Origin: Atopobiaceae bacterium
GTDB lineage: Bacteria > Actinomycetota > Coriobacteriia > Coriobacteriales > Atopobiaceae
DNA: 64,000 nucleotides
Direction: 5' to 3'
Assembly: GCA_902834555.1 (NCBI GenBank)
Contig: CADFJN010000009.1
Coordinates: forward strand, 1 to 64,000
A program made the translations under genes and the position numbers. The notes under the pieces are model-generated. The model was not told the origin of the DNA. It was given only the letters and a program-made list of their open reading frames with translations, and did no database searches. Each line of letters begins with the position of its first letter. Position 1 is the first letter of the stretch. Below, one piece after another: positions 33,250-41,106 of the stretch.

Positions 33250-34455
33250 CTACCGCTTGGCGAGCATCTTGCTGAACGACGTGTCGGAATGGCGCGCCCA
33301 CGCCACGTAGACAATCACGCTCAGCACGCAGGCGAGAGAAACGATTGACCACATGGCCGAGTAGCCCAGCCCCGTGATGAGCGAGCCTGCAATGCCTCCG
33401 CCTAGGCCGTAGCCAATGTCGTAGCCGCAGAGGAAGGTCGAGTTGGCCGAGCCGCGCGTCTCTTCGGTCGAGGCGTGCACGGCCATCGACTGAAGCGACG
33501 GCTCGAGACCGCCAAAGGCGTAGCCGGCAAGCACCGCCGAGAGGATATAGGTCACGGCGTTGGGGACAAACGCCAGCAGCAGGAACGCAACGAGCATGGC
33601 CGCGTTGCACGAGTAGACGAAGAACGCCTCGCCGCGCTGGTCAACAAGCTTGCCCAGGGTAATGCGCACCAGAAGCAGCATCCCGGACATCACGAGGAAG
33701 TAGATGGATCCCGAGGGCAGCGAGCTCTCGGCCGCAAAGATTGCCACGAAGTTCTCAAGTGCACCAAAGGTGAACATGAAGACGAGCATGGTCACCGTAG
33801 CGGGCAGCGAGTCGCGGTTGATGATGGTGCGCAGGTCGAGCTTCTTCTTGGGCACGTCAACCTTGGGCGCACGCACAAAGGCAAAGAGAACCAGGCCCAG
33901 GCCGGCGATAGCGGCGGCCGCAGCGTACAGCGCGTTGAAGCCAAAACCCTCCATGAGCGAGAGGCCCAGCGCCGGCGCGATGGCCGAGGCAAGCGCCGTC
34001 GCCATGCCAAAATAGCCCATGCCCTCGGCAAAGCGCGGGCGACAGATGACGTCTGACGCCACGGTGGCCGTGGTTGAGTTGGAGAACGACAGGCCAACGC
34101 CGTGCAGCATGCGAACGGCAATCGCCACAGAGAGCACGGGGACAAACACGTAGCCCAGAGGCGCAAGGCCCATGAGGACAAGGCCCGCAATGAGCGCCGC
34201 CCTTCGAACGCCGTTGTCGAGCCACCAGCCCACAAACGGCCTGATAATCACGGCGACAAACGAGAACGCCGCAGCGCAGATGCCCGCCACGGCCTCGGTG
34301 CCTCCAAGGCTCTGTATGTAGAACGGGAAGGTAGAGAGGCTCATGATGTGGTTTGTGAAGACGCACAGGTTCACCAGGATGATAAGAACCAGCTCGCGCG
34401 TCCACAGCTTGGGCTCGCCCTTGCCCTTGGCGGCAGCAGATGTTGCTTCAGTCAA
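33250..34455 (-). CDS. Major facilitator superfamily transporter
   Basis: A 401-residue, twelve-helix MFS permease. After a polar start (TEATSAAAKGKGEPKLWTREL), helices begin at about residue 20. The A-motif-like loop reads GWWLDNGVRRAALIAG, and the second half has the matching GKLVDQRGEAFFVYS. The start is TTG at 34455, five bases after AGGAGG; no better codon exists. It resembles arabinose/drug efflux-type carriers but the substrate is unknown. It stands alone, 100 bp from the glyoxalase gene on the same strand. Confidence 0.87.
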   Translation of the reverse strand: MTEATSAAAKGKGEPKLWTRELVLIILVNLCVFTNHIMSLSTFPFYIQSLGGTEAVAGICAAAFSFVAVIIRPFVGWWLDNGVRRAALIAGLVLMGLAPLGYVFVPVLSVAIAVRMLHGVGLSFSNSTTATVASDVICRPRFAEGMGYFGMATALASAIAPALGLSLMEGFGFNALYAAAAAIAGLGLVLFAFVRAPKVDVPKKKLDLRTIINRDSLPATVTMLVFMFTFGALENFVAIFAAESSLPSGSIYFLVMSGMLLLVRITLGKLVDQRGEAFFVYSCNAAMLVAFLLLAFVPNAVTYILSAVLAGYAFGGLEPSLQSMAVHASTEETRGSANSTFLCGYDIGYGLGGGIAGSLITGLGYSAMWSIVSLACVLSVIVYVAWARHSDTSFSKMLAKR

Positions 34456-34626
34456 AAAACCCTCCTAGACGGGTTGAAGTGACCGTCCAGCAGGAATCGA
34501 TCGTGCGCAGCGCGCGGATACGTCACGGCTGGACGGCGTAGCCATCAATTGGACTTACGCCGTACGGCAGCTCATTGACGTAGTGCAGTATAGCCGAGAA
34601 GCGCAGACTCGGACGGGGCACCAGCG

Positions 34627-35718
34627 TTAGCCCTGCCCCTCGGCCTGCCCCTGGGAGCGTTGCGGCTTGGGGACGTCGATGCTCCCCGCGCCGGGGGACC
34701 AGTACCCGAGCTTGATTCCGCGCTGGTAGACGGCGACTGCCTTGGCAAAGTAGCCACGCGCGTTAAGGTGGGTCCAGTCCGAGCGCAGCTGCTTCGAAAT
34801 GCACCCCAGGCGCGCATCCGCCACGTCCTCTGGAGTTGGCGTGAGGCCCGAGATCTCGAGCCCGTGCTTGATGAGAAAGACGCGCATGTTGATGAAGTGG
34901 TCGCCAAAGGCCTCGCGAAGCGCCGTCTCCCAGCTGGTCTCGCGCGGCGCGAAGTCATCCGTGAAGGGGACCTGGCTTGTGTCACCAACGGAGGTGCCCG
35001 GGTCATCGGTGTCGCCCAAGATGAGATAGTCGTCGCAGCCGGAACGGTCGATCATCGCGCGGTACTGGTCGATGAGGACCTAGTAGTCGCCATCCCAGCC
35101 GCCGTTGCTTCCTATCTCGAGCAAGAGGATGTCGCCCGTGTGCTCCTCGCCCTCGTCAACGACCTCGGGGTCTATGTGCCTGATGGGTTGCTCGCCCTCG
35201 TCCGCGGGAGCGTCCTCGTCCGCGGGCGCGTCCGTATCCGAATCGTCGTTTTCGCCCTTGTCGTCAGAGTCACTGGTTGCGTCCGCGCCGTCGTTGTCGA
35301 GCGTTGCCCACGGGAGGGCTCCCTGCATGACGGCAATCTCCTCCGAGGTCGCCCCGGCAACACCAAAGTTGTACGTGTCGAGCCCCGTGAGTTGCGAGAG
35401 TACCTGAGGATATGACTGGTAGCTGGTGTCATACAGCTCGTCATCCGCTAGCGAGACAAGCGCCCCGGGGTCATCGTCGGCACCCACGCCCTGGGTCATG
35501 CTGTCGCCCCAGCAGACAATCTCGCGCGTGTCATCGACGCTGGTGCCGGGGTAGAAGCGCCAGTCGAAGTCGTCCACGTACGAGACGTCCCCCTCAGCCT
35601 GCTGGGTACTCTCCTCGTCCGCATCTACCTGGGAGGCATCGCTCGTGGAGCTCTGTTCGCAGCCAGCAAGAGACGCCGCCAGCACAATGGCGGCAATCGC
35701 AACACCAAGCCTTCTCAC
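34627..35718 (-). pseudogene. SGNH-hydrolase-like lipoprotein gene split by one in-frame TAG
   Basis: The N-terminal half (35080-35718, start GTG with GGGGAGG upstream) has a lipobox (LAASLAGC), block I GDSMTQG, block II FGVAGATSEE, an acidic Asp/Glu/Thr-rich insert, then LLLEIGSNGGWDGDY. It stops at TAG 35080-35082. The same frame continues at once as VLIDQYRAMIDRSGC...LGDTDD and reaches DWTHLNARGYFAKA, the block V Asp/His pair of this esterase family. The stop thus separates catalytic Ser from catalytic His. A single change, probably GAG to TAG, explains it. I consider it recently inactivated, unless the stop is read through. Confidence 0.85.
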
Positions 35719-35850
35719 AAGCGCACCTCCCCTTCGCGCGCATTCTCTCCAACACCCAGAAGGATAGTCGCGTGAAAGGGAGGCGTAATGAAATCACACG
35801 GTACGTACCCGTAGCCAAAAAGCGACGCCCTTCGCGGGCGTCGCCGACGG

Positions 35851-36420
35851 CTACATCTCGGTGCCAGACTCGGCTTGCAGCGGCGTCGCATCCGCGTCCT
35901 TCTCGGCCTTGGACTCACCCACGTGCGAGAAGCACTTGGCAAACACCAGGCACGAGATGGGGCCAGCCGCAAAGAGGTTCCACAGGAGCGCCATCAGGAA
36001 GTTCTTGATGAGCGTCCCCACCCAGATGGCGGGGAGCTGCGCCACGGGCATGCCCGCAAGAATCACGTTGAAGAGGATGCTTGCAACCAGGCTCATCGTG
36101 GGGCACATGATGAGGACGGTGCAGCACGAGCGAACGGTGCCCTGGATAAAGGTGCTGTCGCGCTTGGGGTCGGTGAGGCGTGCCGCCAGCGCCGCGCCGC
36201 CGCGCGTGCCCCAGAGGTTCGAGAACAAGAACACGAAGAGCCACATGTACGAGGCCTCGACCAGGGCGCCAAGGAACACGTCGTTGGTCATGTTGGAGAA
36301 GCCGCCAGGCATGGTGGGGATGCCCATCTTCCAGGCCACGTTGTAGACCTCCATCCCGTAGGCCATGGTGATGGACATGAGAATCCCAAAGATGACTCCC
36401 TGTGCCTTGTTCTTAGGCAT
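35851..36420 (-). CDS. DUF2798-type membrane protein
   Basis: A 189-residue protein with four to five hydrophobic helices, opening MPKNKAQGVIFGILMS, with MAYGMEVYN at the end of helix 1. Family members are short membrane proteins of unknown role. A paralog with the same opening (MPKNR) and spacing lies at 47439-47942. The GAGAGGAG site precedes the ATG at 36420. The leader carries a 12-codon ORF and a strong terminator, suggesting attenuation. The C-terminus is a charged cytoplasmic tail. Confidence 0.82.
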   Translation of the reverse strand: MPKNKAQGVIFGILMSITMAYGMEVYNVAWKMGIPTMPGGFSNMTNDVFLGALVEASYMWLFVFLFSNLWGTRGGAALAARLTDPKRDSTFIQGTVRSCCTVLIMCPTMSLVASILFNVILAGMPVAQLPAIWVGTLIKNFLMALLWNLFAAGPISCLVFAKCFSHVGESKAEKDADATPLQAESGTEM

Positions 36421-36465
36421 GCCTTGCTCCTCTCCGCCGCGCTTGCCCTGGGGTTCGCGGCACAC

Positions 36466-36507
36466 AAAAAAGGCGTGCGGCCGCCCACCGAGGGCAACCG
36501 CACGCTT
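36466..36507 (-). terminator. Terminator/attenuator in the leader of the DUF2798 gene
   Basis: On the minus strand GCGTGCGG (36498-36505) pairs with CCGCACGC (36473-36480), with inner GCCC/GGGC pairing, followed by CTTTTTT. It stands 46 bp before the DUF2798 start codon, so it either ends an upstream transcript or attenuates this gene. Confidence 0.85.
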
Positions 36508-36513
36508 TGCTGA

Positions 36514-36552
36514 CTACACCTTTTCGCCGCGGAGAATGGCATTGTTGGGCAT
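36514..36552 (-). CDS. Possible 12-residue leader peptide (MPNNAILRGEKV)
   Basis: A very short ORF whose TAG stop lies 9 nt upstream of the terminator stem in the DUF2798 leader. The spacing is what a translation-coupled attenuator would need. I see no proper Shine-Dalgarno (ATCCGG precedes the ATG), so this is tentative. Confidence 0.25.
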   Translation of the reverse strand: MPNNAILRGEKV

Positions 36553-36675
36553 CCGGATCGCGACGGCTTTGCGCTACACGCAATGAGAACCATAGCACGC
36601 GCGTGACGCGGCGCGACAAAATCAACATGTGGCGAGAGGGGCGACGATAAGGCCCGTCGCCTGCGCCGGCAGCAT

Positions 36676-36812
36676 ACGGCCGCGCAAGTCGCCGGAAGCA
36701 CGCTTTCCGCAGCAAAACCCTTAAAAACAGCCCCTCCGGAGACGAATTGTCACCGGAGGAGCCAAGTTGGATGCAATTCTCGCCAAAAGGGGGCTTCCGG
36801 CAACTTTGCTTC
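36676..36812 (-). repeat. Hairpin array P3, diverged inverted copy
   Basis: On the minus strand it reads GCCGGAAGCAAAGTTGCCGG, then a CTCCTCCGGTGAC...GTCTCCGGAGGGG hairpin and GGAAAGCGTGCTTCCGGCGAC, with TGCATCCAAC spacers. It follows the order of the arrays at 28302 and 32601 but is inverted and diverged. It sits just after map, where it may act as terminator. Confidence 0.7.
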
Positions 36813-36840
36813 CGGCAACAACCACCGGGCAGCTTGCCCC

Positions 36841-37725
36841 CTACCAGGACAGCAGCTCGTAGCCGTCCTCGGTGACCACCAGCTGGACTTCCCACTGCGC
36901 GGAGTCCGAGCCGTCTGCCGTCCGAACAATCCACCCGTTGTCTTTGTCGGTCGTGATGTCGGGCGCGCCGGCGTTGACCATGGGCTCGATGGTAAAGCAC
37001 ATGCCAGGCACCAAGATGGGACCGGTGCCCTTCTCGGAGACAAAGCTCACAAACGGGTCCTCGTGGAACTCGCGGCCAATGCCGTGGCCGCCGTACTCCT
37101 CGACCACCGTGAAGCCGGCCTCACGGCACAGCTCGTTCACTGCCGCGCCCACGTCGCCCAGGTGGCCCCAGGGGCGCACGGCGGCAAGGCCCGCCTCCAC
37201 GGACTTCTTGCACGTCTCTACCAGACGGCGGCGCTCGTCAGAGACCTCGCCAATGCAGTACATGCGGCTGGAATCCGAGAAGTACCCGCCCTTGATGGTG
37301 GACATGTCCACGTTAATGATGTCGCCGTCCTGAAGGACATCCTTCTCGTTGGGGAACCCGTGGCAGATGACGTCGTTGATCGAGGTGCACACGCTATAGG
37401 GGTAGCCCTCAAAGTTGAGGTCGGCCGAAACCGCGTCGTGCGCCGAGAGATACTCCTCGACCCAGCGGTTGATGTCCATGGTCGAGACACCCGCGGCAAT
37501 GTGCTCGCCAACGTAGTCGAGGACGCCCATGTTGACGGCGGCCGACGCCTTGATGCCCTCGATGTCTGCGGCGGTCTTGAGGAGCGAGCGGGGCAGGACC
37601 TCCTCGCCGTCGAGGTACAGGCGCTCCATGCGCTCGTCCGCAGGGCCGTGGCACTTCTTGTACTTGCGACCGCTCCCGCACCAGCAGGGGTCGTTGCGCC
37701 CGGGAACGGGCAGCTTGTCAAACAT
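36841..37725 (-). CDS. map: Methionine aminopeptidase with N-terminal SEC-C motif
   Basis: A 294-residue type I methionine aminopeptidase that removes initiator Met. It has all five metal ligands: Asp in INVDMSTI, Asp in YFSDSSRM, His in YGGHGIG, Glu in FTIEPMV and Glu in WEVQLVV. The first 27 residues (RNDPCWCGSGRKYKKCHG) form a SEC-C zinc motif as in SecA, thought to help ribosome association. GGGAGA precedes the ATG at 37725. Confidence 0.95.
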   Translation of the reverse strand: MFDKLPVPGRNDPCWCGSGRKYKKCHGPADERMERLYLDGEEVLPRSLLKTAADIEGIKASAAVNMGVLDYVGEHIAAGVSTMDINRWVEEYLSAHDAVSADLNFEGYPYSVCTSINDVICHGFPNEKDVLQDGDIINVDMSTIKGGYFSDSSRMYCIGEVSDERRRLVETCKKSVEAGLAAVRPWGHLGDVGAAVNELCREAGFTVVEEYGGHGIGREFHEDPFVSFVSEKGTGPILVPGMCFTIEPMVNAGAPDITTDKDNGWIVRTADGSDSAQWEVQLVVTEDGYELLSW

Positions 37726-37920
37726 GGCGATTCTCCCATCAGGTCGAGCTTGGTTAACGTTTCAACGATACCCTCGCGGGGCGCCTGCCGACGCCGGGAT
37801 TGCAAGTTAGACGAATCTAATCACACCGTTTCGTGAATGGATGTCGGGGCCGCCAAGGCGCCCGACTCGCGGCCGATGAAAAAATTCAGTCATAACGTCG
37901 TAATCCATTCTGCCCTGCCC

Positions 37921-38061
37921 ACAATTAGCGGTTGCCGGTCCTATTTAGGTGAATAGCTGAGTATGAGGCATCTAACTTTTGCGGAGCCGCAGCTAGAGAA
38001 ATGGCACTTATGAGGTGATACTAAGAGAAGCCCCGAATTTGGACCGGCAACCGCAAATTTT
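37921..38061. repeat. Long palindromic element, family P1, copy C (inverted)
   Basis: Arms GCGGTTGCCGGTCC (37928-37941) and GGACCGGCAACCGC (38041-38054) pair perfectly, with weaker AT pairing outside. Read on the minus strand the centre contains TTAGTATCACCTCA, GTGCCATTTC and CTGCGGCTCCGCAAAA, matching copy B block for block. One arm base pair differs from copy B on both sides (A-T to C-G), a compensatory change. Confidence 0.85.
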
Positions 38062-38182
38062 GAGCAGGGCGCCCCATTCGGAGGCATTCGCGTTGGTTGG
38101 TAGCGACATGACCCCACGAGCAGCGTCGGAAAGAAGCGGACGCAAGTTTGTAAGCACTCGGAGAGCATTGTAAAGTATATAT

Positions 38183-38196
38183 ACCTGACTTTAGGT
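38183..38196. promoter_or_regulatory. MerR-type operator ACCTGACTTTAGGT
   Basis: This 14-bp site lies 25 bp before the merR-like gene at 38222 and is the exact inverse complement of the site at 50239-50252 upstream of an alpha/beta hydrolase. ACCT/AGGT are its dyad ends; TTGTAA at about 38169 could be a -35. Confidence 0.75.
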
Positions 38197-38221
38197 TCAT
38201 ATCTATCTCGGGAGGCACCGC

Positions 38222-38674
38222 ATGTACACCATAGGCCAGGTGTCGCAGATGTTCGACCTGCCTGTATCGACGCTGCGCTACTACGACAAGATGGGGCTTC
38301 TCCCGGGGCTGGCGCGCACGTCGGGTACCCGCCGCTTCGACGAGGAACAGCTGGAAGCGCTGCGCGTAATCGAGTGTCTCAAGCGCTCCGGGCTGGAGAT
38401 TCGCGACATCAAGAAGTTCATGGACTGGTGCCAGGAGGGGCCAAGCACGTACGCCGACCGGCTGGAGCTCTTCCGCAAGCAGAGGTGCGAGGTGGACGAG
38501 AAGATCGCTGAGCTGGAGCGCACGCGCGCAATGCTCAGCTGGAAGTGCTGGTACTACGGCAAGGCCTGCGAGCAGGGCAACGAGGACTTTGCGGCCAACC
38601 TGCCCGAGGGGCTTCCCGAGGATGCCCGGCGTCTGTGGGACAGCGCGCACGGCGAGGCGGGCAAGACGGCCTAG
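38222..38674 (+). CDS. MerR-family transcriptional regulator
   Basis: A 150-residue regulator with a MerR winged HTH (MYTIGQVSQMFDLPVSTLRYYDKMGLL at 1-27, then FDEEQLEALRVIECLK) and a dimerisation coiled coil (about 80-115). The short C-terminus has Cys residues in SWKCWYYGKACE, but no metal-binding loop typical of MerR/ZntR. It looks closest to the aldehyde/stress sensing group (AdhR-like). GGGAGG precedes the ATG. An identical operator at its own promoter and at 50239 suggests autoregulation plus control of the hydrolase at 50311. Confidence 0.88.
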   Translation: MYTIGQVSQMFDLPVSTLRYYDKMGLLPGLARTSGTRRFDEEQLEALRVIECLKRSGLEIRDIKKFMDWCQEGPSTYADRLELFRKQRCEVDEKIAELERTRAMLSWKCWYYGKACEQGNEDFAANLPEGLPEDARRLWDSAHGEAGKTA

Positions 38675-38696
38675 CAGCAACGTGATGACAGCTCTG

Positions 38697-38743
38697 CTGC
38701 AGATTCCGATCGTTACGTACGCTTAACCAATCGGAATCTGCAG
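38697..38743. repeat. ATTCCGATCG palindrome, family P5, copy b
   Basis: Perfect 14-bp arms CTGCAGATTCCGAT (38697-38710) and ATCGGAATCTGCAG (38730-38743) around CGTTACGTACGCTTAACCA. Related to 9130-9179; it could terminate the merR-like gene ending at 38674. Confidence 0.8.
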
Positions 38744-38877
38744 GTAGCGAGAAGGTCGCTCAGCAAGCACCCGCAGCCGCCCGCGCGTGGTAACCTGCCA
38801 TACCGTTATCAAAAGCGAGAAGCCCGCGCACCGAAGTCGCGCGCTTCGAAGCACCGCGCTTCCACACAGGAGGAACC

Positions 38878-39177
38878 ATGGAACTCACCGGCCGTCAGAT
38901 TCGCCAGCTCCGCAGCATGGCCAACCGACTCGAGGCGACCATCGGCGTTGGCAAGGCCGGCATCACGGACGCCGTCGTGCGCCAGACCGACTCGGCACTC
39001 GAGGCAAACGAGCTCGTCAAGTGCTCGGTCCAAGGCACCTCGGGCATGGACACCCGCGAGGCAGCCATTGCGCTCGCGCGCCCCACGCACGCCGAGGTCG
39101 TCCAGGTGATCGGCCACAAGTTCGTGCTCTACCGCACGTCTCAGCGCGAGGATATCGAGCACATCCAGCTGGTGTAG
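38878..39177 (+). CDS. yhbY: YhbY-family RNA-binding (CRM domain) protein
   Basis: A 99-residue single CRM-domain protein associated with the large ribosomal subunit precursor. Family text LTGRQIRQLRSMANRL, ATIGVGKAGITDAVV, the GTSGMDTREAA turn and GHKFVLYRTS is clear. ACAGGAGG precedes the ATG at 38878. Transcribed alone. Confidence 0.92.
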   Translation: MELTGRQIRQLRSMANRLEATIGVGKAGITDAVVRQTDSALEANELVKCSVQGTSGMDTREAAIALARPTHAEVVQVIGHKFVLYRTSQREDIEHIQLV

Positions 39178-39207
39178 AGACAGGATCTGCGCTCTGGGGG
39201 CAGCCCC

Positions 39208-39266
39208 AACGAGAAGTGTGACAAAGCGCGACGACCTTTCGTCGCATATGCGACGGTCTTCTCGTT
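39208..39266. terminator. Palindrome between convergent genes, likely bidirectional terminator
   Basis: Outer arms AACGAGAAG and CTTCTCGTT enclose GCGACGA-CCTT-TCGTCGC and an overlapping GTCGCATATGCGAC dyad. It separates yhbY from the convergent flavin-reductase gene. Confidence 0.65.
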
Positions 39267-39267
39267 G

Positions 39268-39801
39268 CTACATCCTGTACGCAGCAACAACCTCGCCGTA
39301 GTAGGCAATGTGCATGTCGCGATTTGCATCGCAATTGGTGCTGGGCACGTCCTGCGGATAGAAACGGTCAAGGATGCCTGCCGGCACCGCGCTGCGGTCT
39401 TGGGGCTGACGGTACACCACACGACACTCTAGGGTGATCGCAGCCTCGGCAATTGCCGGAACAGACACCACCTGGGACTTCACCGTGTGCAGCCCCAGCT
39501 CGGCAATCTTGTCGATATCGCGGCCGGTGACGCTACCCGCGCGACCCAAAATCTTGCGGTCGAACCCCTCCCCCGGGATTCCAATGGTGAACTCGCCCGT
39601 CTCGTCCAGCAGCGTGCGGGTGAAGCGACCCTCGCGCACAAAGGTCACGAACACCGGACGCGCCCACTCAACGCCCAGCATTCCCCACGAGATGGTCATG
39701 GTGTTGGCCTTCCCGTTTGCCGCGCTGGTGAGCAGCACTCCCCTGTTGACGGCAGGTAGAATTTCGCCCGCGTGCTCGAGCACGTCGATCTTCTCGCCCA
39801 T
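39268..39801 (-). CDS. Flavin reductase-like domain protein
   Basis: A 177-residue FMN-binding split-barrel protein of the flavin reductase/NimA-like group: GVLLTSAANGKANTMTISWGMLG near the N-terminus is the flavin-binding region, followed by RFTRTLLDETGEFTIGIP. GTGGAG precedes the ATG at 39801. It may transfer electrons from NAD(P)H-reduced flavin to a small acceptor. It sits 110 bp downstream of the NAD(P)-binding protein gene on the same strand and could be co-transcribed with it. Confidence 0.85.
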   Translation of the reverse strand: MGEKIDVLEHAGEILPAVNRGVLLTSAANGKANTMTISWGMLGVEWARPVFVTFVREGRFTRTLLDETGEFTIGIPGEGFDRKILGRAGSVTGRDIDKIAELGLHTVKSQVVSVPAIAEAAITLECRVVYRQPQDRSAVPAGILDRFYPQDVPSTNCDANRDMHIAYYGEVVAAYRM

Positions 39802-39911
39802 GCAATCACTCCACTTCTGAAGGCCCCACGCCAGGGCGCCTGGGGACAACTCGGAACTGTCACAGTTGTACCCAGGCGCTTAGGAAATTGCTTCTCGGGC
39901 GTCGTCGGCAC

Positions 39912-40559
39912 CTACTTGCTCACAACCGAGATGCGCTCGCGGATGTGCTCCCCAGACTCAATCTCGTCCACCAACGCAATGGCGTAATCGGCGTAGGAGA
40001 TAACAGACTCGCCCTTCTCGTTGGGCGTAAGCTCCTCGCCAGCCAAGGTGTACGCACCGGTACGCTCAACCTTGGCCTGGAAGTCTGCCGCAGGCGAGAC
40101 GTACGTCCAGCGCACGTCGTCACGGCCACGCAGCGTGTCAAGCGCCTGCTGGTGCGCGTTGGCCACACCCTTGAAGGCCTCTGGGAACTCCGGAGTCTGC
40201 GCCAGGGTCATGGTGTGCTCGGGGTTCACGAAGAGCGACCCCGCGCCGCCAACAACCACCAGGCGCACATTGGTACCAGCAAGGACCTTGGCAAGGTGCT
40301 TGGCGGCATCGGGGATGAGGTGCAGCGTGTCCTCACTCCAACCACCCACGGCGTCAACCACGACGTCAAAACCCTCGAGCTGCTCGCGAGTAAGTGTCAG
40401 CGCATCCCTCTGAAGGAAGTGCTGCGCCTGCGTGCGGTTATCGCTGCGAGCAATGGCGGTGACGTCAAAGCCGCGACGCACCGCTTCCGCAACAACAAGG
40501 CTGCCCACGCGACCGTTTGCTGCGACGACGGCGATCTTCTTGGTGTTGTTCTGGCTCAT
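39912..40559 (-). CDS. NAD(P)-binding atypical SDR protein
   Basis: A 215-residue protein of the NAD(P)H-binding YhfK/SDR_a5 type. The nucleotide motif is AVVAANGRVGSLVVAEAV with Gly residues at the usual places, followed by VVDAVGGW and VVVGGAGSLF. It lacks the Tyr-x3-Lys catalytic pair of classical SDRs. AAGGGAAC precedes the ATG. It is divergent from an HxlR regulator and is the likely regulated target, as in known HxlR-reductase pairs that answer electrophile or redox stress. Confidence 0.87.
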   Translation of the reverse strand: MSQNNTKKIAVVAANGRVGSLVVAEAVRRGFDVTAIARSDNRTQAQHFLQRDALTLTREQLEGFDVVVDAVGGWSEDTLHLIPDAAKHLAKVLAGTNVRLVVVGGAGSLFVNPEHTMTLAQTPEFPEAFKGVANAHQQALDTLRGRDDVRWTYVSPAADFQAKVERTGAYTLAGEELTPNEKGESVISYADYAIALVDEIESGEHIRERISVVSK

Positions 40560-40645
40560 GGTAGTTCCCTTCTCAACTGGCGTCGGCCCGGTGCCGCCGC
40601 CCTCCTGACACTTGCAACCTTACGGAGAACGGTGCATATTGGGAA

Positions 40646-40673
40646 GTAAGCACTATAAAGTGCTGTAAGTACC
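40646..40673. promoter_or_regulatory. HxlR-type operator candidate
   Basis: GTAAGCAC and GTAAGTAC flank a GCACT-ATAA-AGTGC dyad (40650-40663) in the 142-bp gap between the divergent oxidoreductase and hxlR-like genes. Its position suits repression of both. Confidence 0.55.
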
Positions 40674-40701
40674 TAAAAGTAACTATTGGAGGATACCAGC
40701 C

Positions 40702-41061
40702 ATGTCGCAGAACGAAGAACTTCTCAGCAAGCTTCCGGCATGTCCGGTAGAGACCACGCTCACCCTCATTGGCAACAAGTGGGAGGTGCTCATCCTGCGC
40801 GACCTCATGGAGGGGACCAAGCGCTTTGGCGAGCTGCGGCGCTCGGTGGGGCACATCTCGCAGAAGGTGCTCACCAGCCAGCTGCGTGCCATGGAGGAGG
40901 CGGGCCTCGTGCATCGCGAGGTGTTTGCCGAGGTGCCGCCGCGTGTGGAGTACTCGCTCACGCCGCTAGGCAAGAGCCTCCAACCCGTTCTTGACTCGCT
41001 GCGAGACTGGGGCACCGAGTACAAGCGCCACCTGTCAGACGGCACGCCGATGGTAGAGTAG
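40702..41061 (+). CDS. HxlR-family transcriptional regulator
   Basis: A 119-residue winged-helix regulator: CPVETTLTLIGNKWEVLILRDLMEGTKRFGELRR, then ISQKVLTSQLRAMEEAGLVHREVF. The conserved N-terminal Cys14, used by HypR-like members to sense reactive electrophiles, is present. TTGGAGG precedes the ATG. It is divergent from the oxidoreductase gene it probably controls. A two-component system starts 45 bp after its stop. Confidence 0.9.
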   Translation: MSQNEELLSKLPACPVETTLTLIGNKWEVLILRDLMEGTKRFGELRRSVGHISQKVLTSQLRAMEEAGLVHREVFAEVPPRVEYSLTPLGKSLQPVLDSLRDWGTEYKRHLSDGTPMVE

Positions 41062-41106
41062 TTCCACGCAGACCCCTGATAACCACGACGAGAGGCACGC
41101 GCAGCA

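Noticed and set aside
35080..35082. TAG decoded as pyrrolysine in the SGNH gene
   Set aside because: No pyl genes are visible and TAG is used as a normal stop elsewhere in the window (for example in pcp and ychF); a point mutation is more likely.
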